Shown here one piece after another: positions 58,931 to 64,000 of a stretch of DNA of 64,000 bases. The notes under the pieces were generated by a model. That model ran no database searches and was not told the origin of the DNA. It worked only from the letters and a program-made list of their open reading frames with translations. Made by a program: the position numbers and the translations under genes. This DNA is from Hetaerina americana (Eukaryota; Arthropoda; Insecta; Odonata; Calopterygidae): NCBI GenBank assembly GCA_022747635.1, contig JAKTNV010000042.1, forward strand, positions 1,054,001-1,118,000, in the 5' to 3' direction. Each line of letters starts with the position of its first letter. Position 1 is the first letter of the stretch.

Positions 58931-61900
58931 TACTATATATTCTCCTCTCTCTCGGATACTCTCATCAGAATATATTTTAGTGTCACACTTGAGATTTCAT
59001 GGAGAATATTTTTTTAAAAAGGTGCTGGTAGGAAGAAGTTTCCTTAATCGAATACGCGAAGGAGTGAATAATCATGTATTAGCGAAACCGGATTGCAACA
59101 CAAATACGGTATTACACTTGCATGAAACATTGGGAAAGGACTCAAGTCGTTAGCGACGAATGGCCTCAAATTATTGTTTTTGGAAGTTTATTTAGCATTA
59201 GATTGAAATTTAGATTCGTTTACTTATGTAATCTAATACCCTCACTTGCTTAAATTTCCTCTTTTATCAATCAAATATGGGAACTAGCTTCATGCGTTAT
59301 TACGAAAATCAGTTCTTAAAACTTTATGCTCTCTGGTTAAAATTACCTTGTCCGCATAATTACGTGCGTATTCATTTTCTATAAAATGCAATTCAAAATA
59401 TTTGAAATTTTATAATCCTCGTATTGTAATGTTATTATATAGGTGAGTATGCATGCATTCAGAAGTCACATAATGTGAAATGGTTTTTGCTGGGAATAGC
59501 GCGATTGCAAAAGTCATGACGCCACATACATTATTCACGATATCCGTAAAATTAGTAATGTCAATGGGTGCGTAGATTACAGTATTATGCCGTTAACTTG
59601 CATTTATAACCTCTGTAAATGTCTGCGACTCTTGACATTTTTCGCTAATTTAAAGGAGCTAATAATCGTCGTAAATACAATAGGTCGTGCTGTTCTTTTT
59701 TCTCAGTCTCTGTATTATTTTCATGATGTCTGTGAGGCATTAGATACTCGCAATAGGGCCTTGCACTGGCAATTTTGAGAATTTGGTTTTAACCGTATTA
59801 GCGATGCCGCAGATAATGTAGACAATTATTTTTATTGACGCCATTGTAATTCTTATGATAGCGGTTGTTGTTACCGGTTGTGAATTTGGCATATTGCTGT
59901 TTGAGCATTGGACGCGAACGGTCTTTTATCGTTTTCCAAGATAATGGAATTGGTTATCATTTGTGGAGTTGGGACTTTTCGAATGCAATTCAGGCTAATA
60001 AATGCCTAAATCATGGTTTATTTCTTGCCATAAAAGTACTATAACCATTCTTTGGATACTCTGTCGCTATGTCGACTAAAGTCAACAACGCCGTAAAACT
60101 AAGGTAACTATGAAAATATAAATGTTTTATTCCGCCTTTGCATTTTCACCGAAAACAAGCATTTCTAATTCTCTTATTTTGACGCGCAATGACGATCAAA
60201 CCTTTTTCAAATACCCTTAATCATAGGCAATCATATTTTTCCCCGGGTATGAATTAATTTTAATAAGCATAATAATTTTGTTACGTATTGTACGCTTCCA
60301 TGCTGATAAACAAAGTCGATCACTTTACATTCCATAGAAACATCCTATATATTTTTAAAAAAGTTGGATCATTTAAAACTTTAGTGGATGGAATGGCCGA
60401 TTCATAAAAGTTCTCTGTTGATGCGAATTTCCAAGAAGTTGCATTGGGTAAATTTCTATTTTTTATTGCCTTTTTATGTGTTATTATGTGTTCAATTCAT
60501 TTTCCTTCAGTTTTCAATATTCTTTCACGTTCGCCTTTTTATCTTATTTTGTATTTAGGCTGAATATCATTAGTCTCAGGCATACTTGCTCTTAGGCATG
60601 CATTATATACCCTGGCTGACCTAAAATGCACCAACCAGGGTTGTTAATCTCACTAACTCGTTTTCCCTATCAAATGGAATTTTGCATAAGGGTGTGTAAT
60701 ACTATGGAAAATTCCGAAATCCAAAGCAGAAGCTATCAGTTATTAATCGTTGACGCGGAGCCTATTTCATGCTGCTAAAAAATTGCAAACATTATCTTTA
60801 ATATGTTGCTTTAGCAGTATTTCTCATGAAGCAATTATTTTGCCTTGTTGCTTCGTTTCGACAACCTGAGTTTCTACTTAAGTGTTTATCGTTCTATTAA
60901 GTTATGTTTTATCTACTTGTATTATCATAAAATATATATTTTTTCCCTTTTCTCCTTAATGGAAGCATTCTTTAAGTATCTGCAGCCATCTTTTTTTTTG
61001 TCTCTATTTGCCCACCCTACCGTCGCCGCCAGCGTTGCCACGCCGTAATATTATTCCCTTATCCGTCCCTATCAGCTACAGGCTACCACGTAAAGCATAA
61101 AGAGAGTGCCTTGTCATAATTGTAGATGTCTGAATGATGTGATGAAACATTATTTTTTGACTGCCGCCAGCTCCATGAGAAACACGTCGAACGTGGTAAT
61201 TTCTTGGCACAAATTGGATTATATTAGTTTGGAGAAAAAATGGGTGAGATATTAATCTCCTAGTTTTCAGCGAAGGCTGGCTTCCTCATTTCAGCAGCCT
61301 ATCTTCTGTTCATAGCACCTAAACTATTTTCTAGGATTAATGTTAAAAGTCAATTGCTGAACAGAGACGATTAATTCCCTAATTCTCAAATAAGAACCAC
61401 ACTGATGTGATACTCAGTTATACACTTCAAGCTGTCACCTAAAATTTCATTCTTGATTTTCTTGGTTGTGCTATGTGTACTGTTTATGGGGATACCTTGT
61501 CCATATGAGCTCCCTTCGAAGTGCGAGTTGTGCCAAGTGATTAGTATGCCCCATCGACAGTCCGACTTCCGAATCTATAAGTAAAATATTTTCATTGCGA
61601 CTGTCAACACTCATCGTTTATTACGTGATGGTGAACTTATCCATTGATGGAATCATATAATTATGTATGGTGTTTGATCTCCAGCCAAAAAATAATACTG
61701 CCTTAACATATTTTGTCCAAGACATAATATATGTACAAATTTGTTTCTCATTGTTTTATATAACGTTCAATTTATGGTATTTCGCTCTTTAAACCTTATA
61801 TTAAATTATGTTTGAAAACATTTATGCGGAAAATTATCCTGACGGATTAATTGCGTGTTTAACTCGCTTGGAGTTCTTCGACCTCTGATTATCGTACACG

Positions 61901-62219
61901 GAAAAATCGCATATGCATACATTTAATAGGTGCGGCCGGTATAATCGTAGAGTTGTCTGAAAAATATTTGCAGGGCCGACGGCTGTGGTCATATAAGCAA
62001 ACGTTAATTGATATGAAGTTAAGCAAGAAAATTTATCAGTGGTAACATCGCGGTATTAAACATAATAATCGAACAGTCGTTATTTTGAGCAGTGCCATTC
62101 GGTTGGACCTTGCGAGAGTTTCACCCCTACTGGTTCCCGTGCACTGACTCGACTCTGGTTTATGGCTCTCATAATGCGGCACTGGGGGAAGCGTTTATTT
62201 ATTAATTTCTTCGCATGCC

Positions 62220-63050
62220 CGTCGCATCGCAGGCTTTCCCTCCCTCCAACTCTCTCGGGCTCCCTTGTGATATCGCCCCAGTCCTCCGTGGCGTCTTGTT
62301 AGTTTAATAATCTCGATCGCCCGGCTGCCTCATTCCCCCATCTCCTCCTCCCCGTGGCACACCCAACCGGGGCAAGGAGCGGGAGAGGGAAGGAGTCCGG
62401 AGGAAGCCGCCTAGGCATGGCGAGGGGGGACGGAGGGAGGTCCTGGCGCGGGAGGGATGGGGAGAGGGCATTCCATCAGCGGAACATAATCGTTCTCATT
62501 TCGAGCCCACGTCCACCAAACCCTGTCGTGCAGAACGCCATTCCTCTTGCCTCCGGAAGAGGTTGAGGAGAAGAGCGGAGACGGAGGGAGGAAGAGAGTA
62601 GGAAAGAGAGAGGAAGGCGGTGGGCTCACGTCAACCGTCTCGCTTTCTCTCCCTCCACCCCCCGGTGAGGAGAGCGAACGTGTGGGAGGTAGGGGGTGTC
62701 AGGGAGATAAGAAGTTGAGGGGGGAGAGGTGTAGCAAGGTGGGAATTCGCTCCCGTCGCCCCTTCCTCCCCCCCCGGCCCATCTCCCCAATGGATATTTC
62801 CCGTCGACCTCACTCAACTGTCTCCTCTCCGCCCTCCTCCCACCCATCCCCTCCCCTCGCGCCTTTCGAGGTTTTTAAGGACGCCGCCCGCGTAGATCAG
62901 CCCACCCCCGCTCTGCGCCCCCTCTCCTACACAAATCGCCTTAGTCTAGCCCTCCCTCCTTCATCCTCCCCTGCTAGACTTCCTCCAGCCCACCCGACCC
63001 CCACTCTACGATTCTCCATTTTTGCGTCCCTCCTCTTATGTGTGTATTTT
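62220..63050. other. GC-rich island with alternating skew
   Basis: C-rich (62235-62350), G-rich (62380-62470, 62560-62740) and C-rich (62755-63010) segments abut the AT microsatellite. The 213-codon frame across it ends in microsatellite-coded residues and is not a gene. Confidence 0.7.
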
Positions 63051-63075
63051 TATGTACACACATTACACACACACA

Positions 63076-63290
<215 letters not shown>

Positions 63291-63479
63291 GTACACCCTA
63301 ACACACACCCTGTCCGCCTAAGGACTCACGCTTCCCGTCTCAAAAGGGAAGAAGGACCCCTGTCCACAAAACCCACGCACCTACTCTTTCGCACACCGTT
63401 CACTCACACGGGAGCTGGGGCTGTTCCCTTTGCGCAGCATCCTCTGCGGACTAAGCAGAAGGCGTTTGGAAAGGCGGCA

Positions 63480-63940
63480 GTCTCCTAACCTTCCCCCTTC
63501 CTCTCGCCCTCTGGTCGGAGGTGGAGCGGGGAAGATATGAAGGGGGGCCTACGGGAGGGGCTGTACCGCGGAGAGGGAACCAGCGCCTTAATGAAGCGTC
63601 TATCCCCACTCCGGAGTCCCTTCTCTAACCCCCTCTCCTCCCGCCTTCCCGCTGCCACTTCTCTCTCTCTCCTCCCCGTCCTGGCTCCACCTCAGAACCT
63701 GCCTTCAACCCTCATCTCCCCCATTCCCCCCTTAGCTTGAGCTGTACGCTCTTTGTGTAACCTCTCCCTCGCACCGCCATCCCACCTACCCCCATCCATA
63801 TCCCCTCCTTTTTCTCGTTACCTTTTCGGGCTATATACTTTCTTCTGCCCCTCTTTTCCCCTCTCTTTCTCTCGTACGCTCTCCTTCAGCCCTTTACGAC
63901 ACCTCTCTTCCCCCAGTGTTCAGTCTCGCCAGTTTGCGTC
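63480..63940. other. Polypyrimidine island at window end
   Basis: It is purine-rich for about 50 bp, then strongly CT-rich to near the end of the window. No gene was recognised. Confidence 0.65.
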
Positions 63941-64000
63941 GCCGCGTCCTTTCTCGGCACGTCTTCGATTCCTCTGCGGGTGAATATAAAAATGGAGCCG

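Overview
This window is eukaryotic and most likely from an arthropod, probably an insect. The background is AT-rich, there are long stretches with no gene, and short GC-rich polypyrimidine/polypurine islands interrupt it. Mariner (TA-flanked) elements and CR1/L2-type LINE fragments are present. The species cannot be named from the sequence.

Only one host protein-coding segment is recognisable: a 152-bp internal exon at 40782-40933 (+) encoding part of the ankyrin repeats of the E3 ubiquitin ligase Mind bomb 1 (mib1), with a clear acceptor and donor. Everything else appears to be intron of this gene or unannotated flank: at least 40.7 kb before the exon and 23 kb after it, with no second mib1 exon found.

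Mobile elements dominate. (1) Four copies of the 3' end of a LINE lie at 6752-7756 (+, diverged relative), 15060-17362 (+, longest, with most of the reverse transcriptase), 17363-18547 (+, head-to-tail behind the previous one) and 57731-58930 (-). All end in the same 33-nt GC hairpin; three of the four then carry TAGATG repeats. (2) A 753-bp internally deleted mariner lies at 13480-14232. The same element, with about 1 kb of its left flank, reappears inverted at 32246-34000. There it is closed by an extra terminal-inverted-repeat stub to make a 1791-bp composite transposon (32248-34038) with its own TA duplication. The shared 1755-bp blocks are the same length and almost identical, so the capture is recent. 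(3) A second mariner family, also stripped of its catalytic domain, lies at 55681-56587 with TA duplications.

Non-coding structures include a 430-bp nested fold-back around a (TA)25 tract (24682-25113), a 72-bp near-perfect palindrome (29741-29812), an AT-rich 304-bp unit with 13-bp inverted ends next to a tRNA-like relic (about 38490-38845), a possible Penelope-type relic (about 57270-57400), short tandem repeats, and more than a dozen strand-skewed CT/GA-rich islands. Long frames inside those islands are compositional and were not called as genes.

The most interesting item is the composite mariner, because donor locus and product sit about 18 kb apart and the junctions can be read base by base.
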